Assembly (NCBI GenBank): GCA_021018815.1
Contig: JAITYX010000028.1
Location: 6,985,001 to 7,049,000, forward strand
Direction of reading: 5' to 3'
DNA length: 64,000 bases
Source: Talinum fruticosum
Lineage: Eukaryota > Streptophyta > Magnoliopsida > Caryophyllales > Talinaceae
This document shows positions 1-11,290 of this stretch, piece by piece. A program made the translations under genes and the position numbers. The notes under the pieces are model-generated. The model ran no database searches and was not told where the DNA came from. It worked only from the letters and a program-made list of their open reading frames with translations. Each line of letters starts with the position of its first letter. Position 1 is the stretch's first letter.

Positions 1-545
1 CCGTCGGCCGCTTGCCCGCGTTCGCCACTCGGCTCGGTGGCCTCCGGCCGTTTCTTCGGCTCTCCCGCTCGCACGACCTCCCTCTCTCGTTTTGTCTCCA
101 ATTCTGCCTCCCTCTCTCTTTCTCTATGTCCCCGAGTCTCTCCCCTTTCTTTTGCTTTCCTCTAGCTTCCACCGATTAAACTCTTGGTCCTTAACCCTTA
201 TTGGACCCCAACTCCTCCCTTAATCTTACCCCCTTTCATTCCTTCTTCTTTTCCCTTTTTTTTTGAACATAATCTAAATTAAACCCAAATACATCGGCAT
301 AAGCGAGTCTCGGATTTATGCGTATCTAATCCAACGAGAAAATTCGGAGAAAGGAATTAATACACGCTACTAATTATAATTACGTGGACTAATAATAATT
401 AGCTCGGATAAATTTACGAATATCTAACCACATATAAAACTTGGTCACTCGACCTATTCTATTTAATCAAGGCTAAATAATTAGCTCTAGCTCGTAAGAC
501 CACCTAAGCCCAAAATTACGGTTCGACACTAACTCGTCCAACAGA
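1..545 (+). mobile_element. Fragment of a Ty3/gypsy-type LTR
   Basis: A GC- and CT-rich stretch (1-230) is followed by AT-rich sequence with no usable ORF. The order of short landmarks (TTGGACCCCA, a CT/T-rich run, then CTAAATTAAACCCA) resembles the minus strand of the solo LTR at 23900-25742 around 24010-24120. I therefore read it as the downstream part of a related gypsy LTR in plus orientation, perhaps ending near 526 (CGACA). It abuts copia element A, whose own 5' LTR is missing here. Both the family assignment and the right edge are inference. Confidence 0.35.
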
Positions 546-557
546 CAAACCTTCAAT

Positions 558-569
558 TGGTATCGAGCC
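558..569 (+). other. Primer binding site of copia element A (initiator Met tRNA type)
   Basis: TGGTATCGAGCC follows the LTR terminus CTTCA after the two bases AT. The 3' end of plant initiator tRNA-Met would pair with TGGTATCAGAGCC, so one base of the CAGAG core is missing. The identical variant is in element B (58189-58200, minus). It is either a family variant or the CAG-site reading artefact discussed in the findings. Confidence 0.75.
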
Positions 570-614
570 TAGCCTTTCGGAAAGGATTTAACCATCCAAA
601 GGTTTAAAGATCAA

Positions 615-2380
615 ATGGCTCGGAACAATGGAGAGTTCGATAAAGGAAGATCTTCCAGCGAGACCACCAAAGTTTAAAGGATCAAATTTTGTACAGTGGA
701 AGAAGCTCATGGAATGCTTTCTAGTTGATCACGATGAAGATGTATGGAACATCATACAAGAAGGCAACTACATTCCAATGAAGACGGAAGAAACAAGACT
801 CATGCCTAAAGTAAAGGCCGAGTACACTCATCGAAGAAGCAGAAAAGTTCGAAAGAACTTCAAGGCCATGAACATTATGATGTGCGCCATCGGCTTAGAG
901 GAATACAATAGAGTATCGGCTTGTGACACGAAAAAGAAGTGCGGGACACTCTTGTCAACACATATGAAGGCACAAGCTAAGTTAGACAAGCAAAGATAAG
1001 CCAATATCTTCACAAGTATGAGCTGTTCAAGATGGAGCCGGAAGAAAACATCACTCGGATGTTCATTCGCTTCACCGAGATTACTAACAATCTCAAATCC
1101 CTAGGTCGAAATATTTCCCATGAGGAAATGTGCGGAAAGATACTAAGAAGCCTGCCCAAGAGAAGATGGGGTCCAAAGGTGACAGCCATTGAGGAAGCTC
1201 AGAACCTTTCCTTATTAAAGCCGGACGAACTCATTGGGAAGCTACTCACCCATGAGATCCATCCGGAAGAAGAGGACACTAAGGTCATCACCAAAAAGAA
1301 TATTGCATCGAAGGCCTCGAAAGCAGAGAAGAAAATCTGAGTTCATCGGACTCGGAAGCCGAGAGGCTTCAAAAGATGATGAAGCACAAGAGATGGGATA
1401 AACGGCCAAGTGAAGAGTTTTACAAGAAAGACAAGAAGGATAGAAAAGGTAAACACTCTTCCCTTCAAAATTATCTTTAACTAAGAACTCTTCTTGTTTT
1501 GAATGTGGCAGCAAGGATCATATTGTCGAAGACTAAGAAAAAGGGACAGGAAGAAGAAGAAGGATATGATGGCCACATGGAGTGATAAAGATTCATCTGA
1601 AGAAGATGAAGACTCGGATGACTCAAAGTGTCCGATGGCACTATCGGACTCATTCGATCACTCGGACAATGAGGAAACTAGTCGTTAGGAGGTAATTGAA
1701 TACTTTCTCAAGTTTTCTAAAGTTGATTTAGCTAAATACATCTATACTTTGGAAGAGAAGTCCAATTCGACTCTTCTCGGTTTAAAGAACAACTTGAGAC
1801 TATCACTTCGAGAGCATTTCTTTGAAAAATGAATTAGAAAAGCTGAGACTTACTCTAAGAGAACTCAAGACTAGTACTCAATCCAATGAGGCTGAGTCCG
1901 AGTCACTTAGAAGAGAAAATAAGCATCTCAAGCAAAAGCTCAACGAGTCTCAAGAGTTGGTTTTGAAATTTACTTAGGGTCGAAGAATCTTGACATGCTA
2001 TTAGGGTCTCAATGTGTCTCCTTTAGAAAGGAAGGACTTGGTTTTAATAAGGAGGAGGAATCCAATTCCTACTCAGATCTTTTCAAAAATGATTCCAAAA
2101 CGGTGAAGTTCGGGAAGGCTAAGCATGGTCCCATTCATAAGAATGAAACGAGGACTAAGCCCGGACCAAATTACAAAAGAAAACCTTCTCCACCGGTTTA
2201 TAAAAGAAAAGATTTTCAAAAGAAAGAGACACGGACACTTGTTCTCTAAAAGAAAGACTCGAGAATCGACCAAACCTAAAGTTACTCAAATCCGGGTTCC
2301 CAAGAGTCTTCTTCCTCCAAAAAGGACCACAGATAAAGGGAGTTACTTGGGTTCGTTAGAGGAAGTGAGAAAGGTTAGTT
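615..2380 (+). pseudogene. Copia element A Gag (UBN2-like capsid, CCHC zinc knuckle), frame-broken
   Basis: Gag packages the element RNA in cytoplasmic virus-like particles. I prefer the ATG at 615, not 628, because element B starts at the equivalent codon with the same MARN beginning. A one-base change in AGCGAGACC about 45 bases later throws the frame. Recognisable pieces follow in several frames: the WKKLMECFL segment (about 700), the EENITRMF...EMCGKILRSLP capsid segment (1035-1180), and a zinc knuckle CFECGSKDHIV near 1497 whose last Cys is lost at a stop near 1533. After it come a basic DRKKKK run and an acidic DSSEEDEDSDDS run (1545-1620). A lysine/arginine-rich spacer leads to the protease. 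It is read as one Gag-Pol frame broken at least six times. Confidence 0.85.
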
Positions 2381-2389
2381 TGTTTCGAC

Positions 2390-2668
2390 TTGTGGGTGGC
2401 TCGGAAAAGAATAAAAGGACACTGGTACCTAGATAGTGGATGCTCACGCCACATGTCAGGAAATCCAAGGCTCTTTTATGAGTTAGAAGATTACAAGGGA
2501 GGCAAAGTCACATTTGGAGATGACAGCAAGGGCAAGATAATTAGGATAGGCAAGATAATTGGGATAGGCAAGATTAGAAAAGGAGATAATATGGTCGAGT
2601 CCTGTCTACCGGTCAAGGGATTGAAGTACAATCTACTTAGCATCTCTCAACTGTGTGACAAAGGTTAA
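2390..2668 (+). pseudogene. Copia element A aspartic protease domain
   Basis: This is the retropepsin-like protease that matures the Gag-Pol polyprotein. The active-site motif WYLDSGCSRHMSG (D-S-G intact, 2430-2463) is followed by VTFGDD and by the LKYNLLSISQLCD stretch typical of copia proteases. The frame is open to the stop at 2666. Between 2540 and 2572 a short unit (GGGATAGGCAAGATAATT) is duplicated, giving a repeated IGKI motif that I would not expect in a functional copy. The downstream link to integrase passes through further stops (2690-2830). Confidence 0.85.
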
Positions 2669-2830
2669 GAGGTAAGATTCACTCGGACCAATTGCTATAT
2701 TTACGGTGAAACTACAAAAGGAGACTAAGCTTTCGGGTAAGAGATCGGGTAATACCTACATAATTCCCCTTTCGACCCAAGTTAGAATCTATCTTGTTTA
2801 AAAGCATCTTTACATGATGATTCTTGGACA

Positions 2831-3660
2831 TTGCATCGTAGACTAGGTCATGTTAGCATGCATACCATTAAGAAGCTCGCTTCTCATGATTTAGTCGGAG
2901 GATTGCCTAAATGTGCATTTAAGAAAGATAAAATTTGTGATGCATGCACAAAAGGGAAACAGGTTCGATCATCTTTCAAACCTCTCCAAACTCTTTCCAC
3001 ATCCAAAGTGCTTGGAATGTTGCATATGGACTTATGTGGTAAAATCCCTGTCAAGAGTCTCGGAGGTAAATTTTATTTGCTTGTAATTATTGATGATTAT
3101 ACACGATTTACCTGGGTTTGTTTTCTTAAGCACAAGAATAAAGCATTCAAAGAATTCAGCAAGCTCTATAGGAAAATTCAAGAGTCTTAGACTTAGATCA
3201 AAAGAATTCGATCCGACCATGGAAGGGAGTTCGACTACTCAAAATTTGCGGAGTTACGTGACAAGAATGGTATCTTTCACAACTTCTCAGCACCAAGATC
3301 TCCACACCAAAATGGAGTAGTGGAGAGAAAGAAGCTGTACTCTTGAAGAAATAGGAAGGACGATGATGATTGAACATGATCTACCATACTATTTACGGGT
3401 CGAGGCGATTAACACAACAAATTATACATTGAATAGATGCCTCATCGGACCCATTTTTAAGAGAACTCCATACGAGCTCTACAAAGGGAAGAAACCCAAC
3501 ATTTCATACTTCAAGCCTTTTAGATCTAAGTGTTATGTCCATAACAATGGTAAGGATCACCTGACCAAGTTTGATGCTTAGTCGGATGAAGGTATTTTTC
3601 TTGGTTATTCATCTCATAGTAAAGCTTACTGCATTTTCAATAAAAGAACTAACAAAGGAG
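2831..3660 (+). pseudogene. Copia element A GAG-pre-integrase and integrase core
   Basis: Integrase inserts the cDNA copy into nuclear DNA. The zinc-binding GAG-pre-integrase part begins with LHRRLGHVS and carries the paired cysteines CDACTKGKQ (2936-2962). The rve core begins at LHMDLCG (the D of the catalytic triad, about 3023-3043) and continues with YLLVIIDDYTRFTWVCFLKHK (3076-3138). After 3187 the frame shifts (QEFDPTMEGS and SPHQNGV-like remnants at 3200-3320), then resumes with RCLIGPIFKRTPYELYKGKKPN (3438-3500) and a KCYVHNNGKDHL stretch. A TAG at 3580 ends the longest late frame. The order matches element B. Confidence 0.85.
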
Positions 3661-4129
3661 AAGAAAGCATCCACATTTATTTTGATGAGATTGAACAGGG
3701 AAAACCAAGTGAGTCAACATTCTCGGATCCGAAGCTCAGCAGAGACGATGATCTTAGTGAAAATGAGCTCGGAAAGAGTCATATCAAAGTCACTCGGAAC
3801 GAAGCGACTCAAAATAACCTGACTCGGAATGAAACGACTCAAGAACCAGCTCGGAATGCTGAGGGTCAATAAGATGAGCAAGCTCAATCGGAGCAGACTT
3901 CGAAGACCAACAAATTCAACCTACGGATCTGGTAAACTAGAGAACAGGTAGAGCATTTAAATATGCTTCGAGCCACCCACTCGAAAACATCTTGTCCGAT
4001 ATCAACGAGTGGGGTAAGAACTCATTCCTCTCTACAAGATCTATGTGCATTCACTGCATTCATCTCATTAACTCGAACCTGAAATGCACTAGAGGCTATA
4101 AATGAACCTGAATGGGTAGAGGCCATGCA

Positions 4130-5597
4130 AGAGGAACTCAATCAATTTGAAAGAAACCAAGTCCGGACTCCGACCACTCTACCTTCGACCACCCAGTTAT
4201 AGGAACCAAATGGGGTTTCATGAACAAAATGGATGAAGGTGGGTTGGTAGTTAGAAATAAGGTTCGACTTGTGGCTCAAGGTTACAATAAAGAAGAAGGG
4301 ATTGATTGTGGGGAAACCTTTGCACCTGTTGCGGAATTGAAGCTATTATAATTCTGTTGGCATTTACATTTAGCATGAATATCAAACTTTATCAAATGGA
4401 TGTTAAATGTGCTTTTCTCAATGGTTTCATTGAAGAGGAAGTCTATGTTGAGCAACCTCCTGGATTTGAAAACTGAGAATTTCTAAATCATGTTTTCAAG
4501 TTGCAAAAAGCTCTTTATGGTCTTAAAAAGCTCCCAGAGCTTGGTATGAAAGACTCGAGCAATTTCTTGGTTGAAAATAATTTTAAAAGAGGTCAGATTG
4601 ACAAGACTCTTTTTATAAAAACCAAGGGGAAAGACTTTCTTATTGCTCGGATCTATGTTGATGACATAATATTTGGAGCTACTAATGAAATTTTATGTCG
4701 AGATTTTTCCGAGTTAATGAGACAAGATTTTCAAATGAGCATGATGGGCGAACTCAATTTCTTCCTTGGTCTACAAATGAAGCAAGACAAAGATGGCATC
4801 TATGTCCATCAATCAAAGTATACCAAGGAGCTACTGAGGAAGTACAAACTTCAAGATACAAAACATATAGCAACCCCTATGAGCAGACAACATAAAACTG
4901 GACTTAGATGAAAAAGGTAAAGCAATAGATCATAAACATTATCGAGGTATGATTGGATATCTGCTATATCTTACTTCCAGTGAGACCGGACATAATGTTT
5001 AGTGTATGTTTGTGTGTAAGATTTCAAGCTAATCCAAAATAATCACATCTCACTGTGGTGAAGAGAATCTTCGAGATATCTTGCATGGATCGAGAATCTA
5101 GGTCTATGGTACTCAAGAGACTCAGAACTTACTCTCACCGGCTACTCGGATGCTGGCTATGTTGGGTACAAAGTTGATAGAAAAAGCACTTAAGGAGCCC
5201 GCCGGTTTCGGGTCAATCCCTTATATCCCGGCACTCAAAGAAGCAAAACTCGGTAGCCTTATCAACTGCTGAAGTTGAATATATTGCAGTTGGAGCATGT
5301 TGTCCTCGGATTTTATGGATCAAGCAACACTTGAAAGATCTTGGACTTTCATACAAATCAATTCCAATCAAGTGTGACAGTCAAAGTGCAATCAGCATCA
5401 CCAAGAATCCAGTTCAGCACTCAAAGACAAAGCACATTGAGGTCGGGTATCATTTTCTAATAGACCATTCCGAGAAAGGTGATATTGAACTTGAATTCAT
5501 TCCTACCAAACTTCAATTAGCTGATGTCTTTACTAAGCCACTTAGTGAAGATCAATTTTGTTTCATTAGGAATGAACTTGGTATGATTAATGCATAA
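4130..5597 (+). pseudogene. Copia element A reverse transcriptase and RNase H
   Basis: RT (RVT_2) copies the element RNA and RNase H removes the RNA strand. RT pieces in order: WVEAMQEELNQFERN (near 4110-4155), QMDVKCAFLNGFIEEEVYVEQPPGFE (4396-4470), the LQKALYGLKK helix (4501) and the catalytic YVDDIIFGA (4651-4680, both Asp intact). These are followed by FFLGLQMKQDKDGIYVHQSKY. The RNase H part runs from a TGYSDAGYVGYK segment (near 5140-5175) through CDSQSAISITKNP (5371-5410) to ADVFTKPLSEDQF and the terminal MINA plus stop at 5595. The last 267 bases are one clean frame. In contrast to element B, the RT active site is complete. Confidence 0.9.
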
Positions 5598-6270
5598 ATA
5601 TTTGCTTTTCGATTGAAATTACATTGCATGTTTATGTGTTAAATATTTCATTACGTTGTTTTAATAATAATCAGTTCATTTGTGCTAGTGATACTGAGCT
5701 ATAAGTTATTATTTGCTTGATGTTTCTGCGTCACTCAGAAACTCTACTAAGTCCGACTCGGATTTTGAGAAAAATGGACATCAAACTTGTGAAATCATCT
5801 CTAGATCGGTGGAGAATTTCGGAATTCTCTTTTAAAATCTCTCTTTTTCTCTCTATCTCTCGTGCGCATCGGTCGAGAGAACTAGCCGTTGGAAGACAAT
5901 CATTAGAATTCTAACCGTTGAAGAAGCAGAACGGTCACACCGGTCCGAGGGCGACCGTTGGAGAGTTAGGTCAAAATGTATTACGAAGGATAATTCTTTC
6001 TCTATAAATAGCATCCTTTTTCCTTTATTTCGATACTTTACTCTCTACATACTCTCTCTCTCTCTCGTACTACATCTCGAGCAAGCTCACTATTTTCAAG
6101 GCACGAACCGACTCTCAAGCTAAGTGAAAGAAGTCTCAAGTAAGCACCGATTGCTATAAACTCTCTTTCTACTCTTTCATTTTCTTTTATTCTCTACTCT
6201 CTACTCACTCCATCTCTTCGAGCTTTCTACCTCTTTCTCAAAGTTCATCCTCTCTTTTTCTCATCAAAAC
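5598..6270 (+). other. Spacer and CT-rich leader between pol and the envelope-like ORF (element A)
   Basis: There is no credible ORF here. It contains AT-rich sequence, a TATA box (6003-6010) and then a strongly pyrimidine-rich leader (CTCTCTCTCTCTC around 6045-6070, more CT runs to 6260) running to the ATG at 6271. This looks like the core promoter and 5' leader of a plant transcription unit. The same arrangement is present in element B. Confidence 0.6.
6003..6010 (+). promoter_or_regulatory. Internal TATA box upstream of the envelope-like ORF (element A)
   Basis: TATAAATA in the context CTCTATAAATAGC lies 261 bases before the ORF2 start codon and outside the LTR. Element B has the same octamer 248 bases before its ORF2 start. 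Confidence 0.55.
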
Positions 6271-7868
6271 ATGCCGAAAAGAGGTTCCCACCGAAACTTT
6301 CTTGGTTCTCGCAACGAAGAAACCGCGAAAAAAAGCCAAGAGGGCCCTTCCAATCCCTGCAAAATCATTGTCACTCAACACCTAACGTTGGATGACAAAT
6401 TCTTCCCAACCACAAAGTTTTTGTGGTTGAATCACATCAAATCAACAGGGGTTTACAATTTCCTCTGTTTCGGCGAGTTCATCTACCGACAACTCGTTTC
6501 GAGTTTTACTCAAACCTATCCAGCTACGAAGGTATACTCACCTCCGGAGTTCAAAACGTTGTTGTCCGAGTCAATGTCTCTCTTCTCCATCGTCTCTTCA
6601 AAGTTTCTTCTCTTTTCCTCAACAGCAACCCCATACCTTTCAACGAGGTTGCTTGATGAATTCTTCGAGAGGTATGCTAAAGAATTTCCCGAGTCACGCA
6701 AAAATTTCTCCGTGACTCAACTAAAGTCGAAGCCCAACTTCGTGTTTTCTGCCGATGAGAACCTTCTTCTCTTAGAATTCTAGCAAGGAGAACCCTAACT
6801 CTAAGCATCTCAAAGCTCGTATGATATTCTCAAGGGCTACGAAGTACACCTCTTTCCATCCATAATCGAGCGGATGGCCGATGTGCCAGCTCGGACTCGG
6901 TTTAAGAAGTCAACCCCACTTCCTTTCGGGGCTCTTCTTACATTCATCTTTAAATAATTCAAAGTTCCTCTTCCCTCGGATCCTAACGCGGTTTCTAAGG
7001 TCTGCTATTGTCGTTGGCAAGAAAGAACTTCTTGGTTATGGATACAAGGAGACCCAACCGGGTGTCCGGGTCCATAGCTCGAACCGAGGCCACCTTCTCC
7101 GCCTCAAACTCGGACACAATCCCTTCTTTCTCCACCTCCTCCACCTGGTGGTGCCTTCACCTCAGGTGTTTCTCGAGTACTCTCCTCTCGCCTTGTCCAC
7201 TGCAATAATGGACAAGATCTCCTCGGTGTCCACCGAACTCAAGGACATCCTCCGGTCATTAAAGATTGTCCGACGGTCTATGACCATCAATCAAAAGACT
7301 CGCTCGAGTCCCAAATCGGAGAGCGAGCAAGATGTGCTTCTTGAGATGAAAGCACTTGTCCAGGAGTAGAAGGAGATGATAGAGCTCCTCCAAGAACGCC
7401 GCTCCAAGGCTGCTCGGGATCTAGTCGACTCGGACACTTCGAGGAATCCTCGAGCCCAACCAAATCCTCCTCTACGGGAGAGGAAGAAGAAGAAAAAGAA
7501 GAGGAGCCTATGGCTGAGGTAGCTCCATCCGAGGAAAAGAAGGAAGGGGAGAAGGAAGAACTAGAAAAGGAAGAAGCGGAAGGAGCAGAAGCGACGAGAG
7601 GGACAAGGTGCTCTCGTCCTACAACCGGACCGATCGGCTCGGACGGTAGTCCGAGTGGGTCGAAGACCCTGCCGACAAAGGTCGATCGGCAGCCGTCCGG
7701 CTCGAGCCAGCACCTCCCTCGGTCGAGTTCCAAGAGGATAAACCTCTAGACGACCTGGTTCCGGGTCGGCCATTTAGGGCTGAGCCAACATCCTCACGCT
7801 CTTATCGGCGAAGGCGCATTACTCGGTCCTCAACCTGGACTCGGATCGCTCCCTCCCCTCCATCTTAG
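6271..7868 (+). pseudogene. Envelope-like second ORF of SIRE-type copia element A
   Basis: SIRE/Maximus elements carry an extra ORF after pol, often called envelope-like; its function is not established. The start MPKRG is conserved in element B (MPKRGNH). Residues 1-170 form an open frame with LDDKFFPTTKF and FGEFIYRQL segments. Later pieces lie in other frames: MDKISSVSTELKDILRSLK (7208-7265) and a charged likely coiled-coil part (LLEMKALVQE, then ELLQERRSKAARD near 7380-7415). A Glu/Lys-rich acidic tract follows (7470-7600). Both copies appear to end in Pro/Ser-rich sequence before a TAG (here 7866). No clear signal peptide is visible, and I cannot place a transmembrane helix with confidence. 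Multiple frame breaks exist. Confidence 0.7.
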
Positions 7869-8352
7869 AAATTTTCTTTTCTATTTTTTTAATTCTTTTT
7901 GTCTAGACATACATATCCGTATCTTCTTGATACCTTCTTCCCCTGTTTGTTTTTGCTGAAAGGCAAGGGGAGAAAAGTTAGAAAATTCGTGTTGTCGTGT
8001 TTAGGGGAGATTTCTCTCTCACCTCTTTTGTATATATATCTTTTTGTGTGAATATTAATGAAGTGATTTCGATTTTCAAGCTATTTCCTCCGAGTTCATC
8101 TTTTGAGTGTTACGGACACTTCATTTTTTGTCATTTCAACTCGGTTACATTTTTTTGTTTGCTCGATATACGCAATACTCTAAGTTTGCTTCACTTCATT
8201 TCTATGCGATATTTCAACTTTTAGCTCGATGCAATCCAAACTCTACTTGCTCGACATGTTTGTTGAGAAAAAATGAAAACTCAGTGGTTTTTATCACTAA
8301 CAAAGTTTCTATATAAGTAAATAATGCCTTTCATCAAAAAAAAAAGGGAGAT
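7869..8352 (+). other. 3' untranslated region and polypurine tract of copia element A
   Basis: T-rich sequence without a credible gene. A purine run AAAGGCAAGGGGAGAAAA (about 7960-7977) has an equivalent in element B. The polypurine tract proper is the A-run followed by GGGAGAT (8335-8352), directly before the 3' LTR. It primes plus-strand DNA synthesis. Confidence 0.7.
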
Positions 8353-9879
8353 TAAAGACTTAGACTTTACATGAGTAACATTCGAGTGACTTGTCAAGGA
8401 ATCGGTATAAACTCCATCTGTTATAAGTTTTAATTACAAGTCATTCTAAGTGATATAGAAACTTTTTGAGTGGTATAGAATCTTTTCTAAGTGTCACGAA
8501 AGTATTGCATTTGTTTACATTGGATTCCGACCGACTTAGAAAGCATACTCATTGATCATCTTTCTACATCCGTAATTCCGAGTCACTCGGACGACACTCG
8601 GACTTATCGTATGTTCAAACAATCACTCTAACGCTCTTATACTCAGGTTTGACTTCATATTTTAAGTTCTAAGTGAATTACGAGTGGTAATTCATGTTTC
8701 CAAGTTAGCTTGTTTCATTTGAACTTTGTTAGTCTAGATCAAGTAGTACTACTCGATATTCTTTATCTAACTTGATTTATGTATAGATCGACTCGGTTGC
8801 AATTTGAGTATAATAAATATTAGACTCGGAAAATTCCACTTTCCCAGGACTCACATAATTATACACTTAATTATCTTAATTAAATTATTATTTGTGTCTA
8901 ATCTTGGACCAAAGTATTTTATACTTTGAGAACCAAATTGATTTACTTTTGTAGGTTATTTAAACGAGCTTATCCTACATTTGAATTACAAAAGTAACCG
9001 GCTTCAAGATGTCAAATCACCAGCAGACAAGGCTTTTTCTACTTCGACCAAGGCCCGAAGCGTGTCGGGGTTGTCTATTTCCAAAACCGGAAATCTTCAA
9101 CGCTAAGCTCAACGGTGGTTTCCACTCTATTTTTAGACACCATCGGTGGATTGGGACATCCTAAGGAGTCAAGAGCCATTGTACAACGTTCGGAACTCAA
9201 CGAGATCTTTTCCGAGTGACTAAAAAAACCGTTACAATGGTCACGAGAGGACTTCTAATCGAAGCTAATCACAACGGCTAATCTGCATGTCATCTATAAA
9301 TAAAAGCCAACTCTAAAGACTTGAAGATTGCTTGGAATCATTGTCAATACACATACTTAAGCAAAAGTCTTTGTATTCATATTCAATCTTCTACTTACAA
9401 CTCGAACTCGTACTTAACATCTTTATGACTTATAAGGTCTTGTAATCAGTCACAACTTCTCTTCTTACTTTCCGAGTAAGGTCCCTTGACCGAGCTGTAA
9501 GGGTTAACTCAGCTCGGTTGTCCCTAGTTGTAAAGGTTACCTCGGTTAGGAAGTACTAGATCAAATAAGGAAATTTACGAGTCTAGGAAAACCTCGTAAG
9601 GAATTGTCCGAGGGAGCAATTCAGTTAAGTCTCGTCTCATTGTGTTTTGTGGATTCAAAGTATTGGATTTGACTTGGTGCTTGGATTAGCACTGGCAGGT
9701 GGTTTTCCGCCTCAGGAGGGTTTCCACGTAATTTCGAGTTATCACTTTTCTAAGTCCAATCTAGACTCGGATTGCTTCATAGTCGATATTTGACTTAATT
9801 CTTCCTTTTATTGTTTAAATTTCCTCATCACCCTATTCACCCCCTAGGGTGACTAACTTTCTCCAAGAGCAAACCTTCA
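8353..9879 (+). repeat. 3' LTR of copia element A
   Basis: It starts TAAAGACTTAGAC (family consensus TGAAGACTCGGAC, with the terminal G changed to A) and ends GAGCAAACCTTCA. The length is 1527 bp, against 1562-1572 bp for other family LTRs here. It contains a TATA box (9295-9302) and the family motif that reads CACCCCCTAGGGTGA in this orientation (9839-9853). Confidence 0.92.
9295..9302 (+). promoter_or_regulatory. LTR TATA box (copia element A)
   Basis: TATAAATA within CATCTATAAATAAAAGCC. The same position in the other family LTRs holds the octamer too, so this is the core promoter of the family. Here it sits in the 3' LTR and could drive read-through into flanking DNA. Confidence 0.6.
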
Positions 9880-10207
9880 CTTAGATATAAGTTGATAATT
9901 TAGTACCGAAGGTGATATGATTGATCCGAATATGTATATGTTCTCCCTATTGTAAATATTTTTTGTAAAAATCTTTTCAATTTTCTTTGTCCATCTCCCT
10001 GTCCTTTCTTTTCAAAATTTTGTGGGTATATCTCGTTATAAACCCTCACAAGACCTTACTCATCCACTTGAGCTGGGCTATCAAGGGGTTTAAAGGTCTT
10101 TCTGCATATGATAAATGCAATCGTGATTCCTACAAAGATGACTTAAGATTTTTTTCCTAATTTTATTTTACTCGAGGACGAGCAAAATCTAAATGTGGGG
10201 TATTTCT
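9880..10207 (+). mobile_element. 3' internal end of a Ty3/gypsy element with polypurine-like tract
   Basis: The stretch ACTCGAGGACGAGCAAAATC then AAATGTGGGGTAT (10170-10204) is the characteristic end of pol plus polypurine tract seen in many plant gypsy elements. The preceding sequence is AT-rich with no open frame. It is cut on the left by copia element A. Confidence 0.5.
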
Positions 10208-11290
10208 TGAGTCCAAAATTATGATAATTTTTATACCCTTTTACATCTTATTTCATTGATAATAAATACTAATTTAGAATTATTAATTTATTTTATTTTA
10301 TTTTTATAAGAAATATGAAAAAATCTAAAAAGTAGAAGAAAAGCGAAAAATTGAAGAATTAATTTGTTATTTGGGGCTGGGCCAAACGGGGGCCATTTCC
10401 CCCTCCGTCTGCCTTGCTGCCATGACCCACACATCTGAAGCCCACTTCACCAATCCCTTACTTAAAATCCCTCCACACCACCGAAACCCTAAAGCCTCTC
10501 CTTCCTCTCTCTCCTCACATTAGCAGAATCCTTTCTCACCCTCTCTCCCTCTCTACTTATCGGTTATTCCTTCAACTAGAAGCCTTGAGCCTCTCTCCTT
10601 GCCCTCTTAACCCCGAAACCAACCTCCCCAACCTCAGTCCCCCACGCCATCTCTACCCTTCATCCTTTATCCACAGTCGAGCACAAGGAAGGGAAGGAGA
10701 CCGAGAGACCTCAAGAGAAGAAAGACCGAGGACAGGGAGCTATAAAAGGGTTAGCGGTAGAACCGAGCAAGGAGGTCGGATGGCGGTGGCCAAAGGTGTG
10801 ACAGACCGGAGACGTGCAAGGTCAAAGTTTTCATTATGTTTTAGTTTAGATTAGTAAATTTCTCTTGAAGGATTCGAATTGTGGGGTTGATACTAATATG
10901 GAATTGTTGCGAATGTGTGGAATTTGGGACTGTCAATTATGTGTTCGATGGCTAGTATAATTCTTCCTCTTTGGTCTCTATTAATTCGATTTTCTTTTTC
11001 AGACGTAATTTATTGCAAATTTGATTCTTGCTCTTGGTTTGCTTTAATGCTCAATTCAGTTTCTAGTTGAATCCTTATTAATATATTTGAGTTGTGATGA
11101 GAATTGACGATTTAGTTTCTATTACTTGGATAACTTAGGATAATTTAGTTTACTGTCATTATTCAATTTTAAATTCATGTTAGTTTAGATTAGTTTATGT
11201 TTTATGTATTAAGCCTTCAACTTGTTTTGTAACTTAATTTTAATTTAATCCATCTCTGTGGTTCGACAAATCCCCGTGCTCCCTAAAATC
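10208..11290 (+). mobile_element. Ty3/gypsy LTR, truncated at its 3' end
   Basis: It begins near TGAGTCCAAAATTATG after the polypurine-like tract. It then contains a CT-rich leader-like zone (10490-10620) and a GA-rich stretch (10680-10740), and comes close to its end with TCTCTGTGGTTCGACAAATCCC (11252-11273), a motif typical of the 3' part of such LTRs. Tat polymerase sequence follows abruptly from about 11291, so the LTR lost its terminus. An 89-codon frame at 10585-10854 crosses this zone and shows no domain. Confidence 0.5.

Larger units (their letters stand above)
544..9879 (+). mobile_element. SIRE/Maximus-type Ty1/copia retrotransposon A, 5' LTR almost entirely lost
   Basis: The order is typical of SIRE/Maximus copia elements: LTR end, primer binding site, Gag, protease, integrase, RT, RNase H, envelope-like second ORF, polypurine tract, 3' LTR. 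The 3' LTR is 1.53 kb, but the 5' LTR survives only as its last dozen bases (GACAAACCTTCA, 544-555). Sequence before 544 does not match the LTR, so the element was truncated by recombination or a later rearrangement. The next five bases after the 3' LTR are CTTAG; no matching left copy can be tested. A second copy of the family lies on the minus strand at 48938-59764 and guides the domain calls. Confidence 0.92.
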
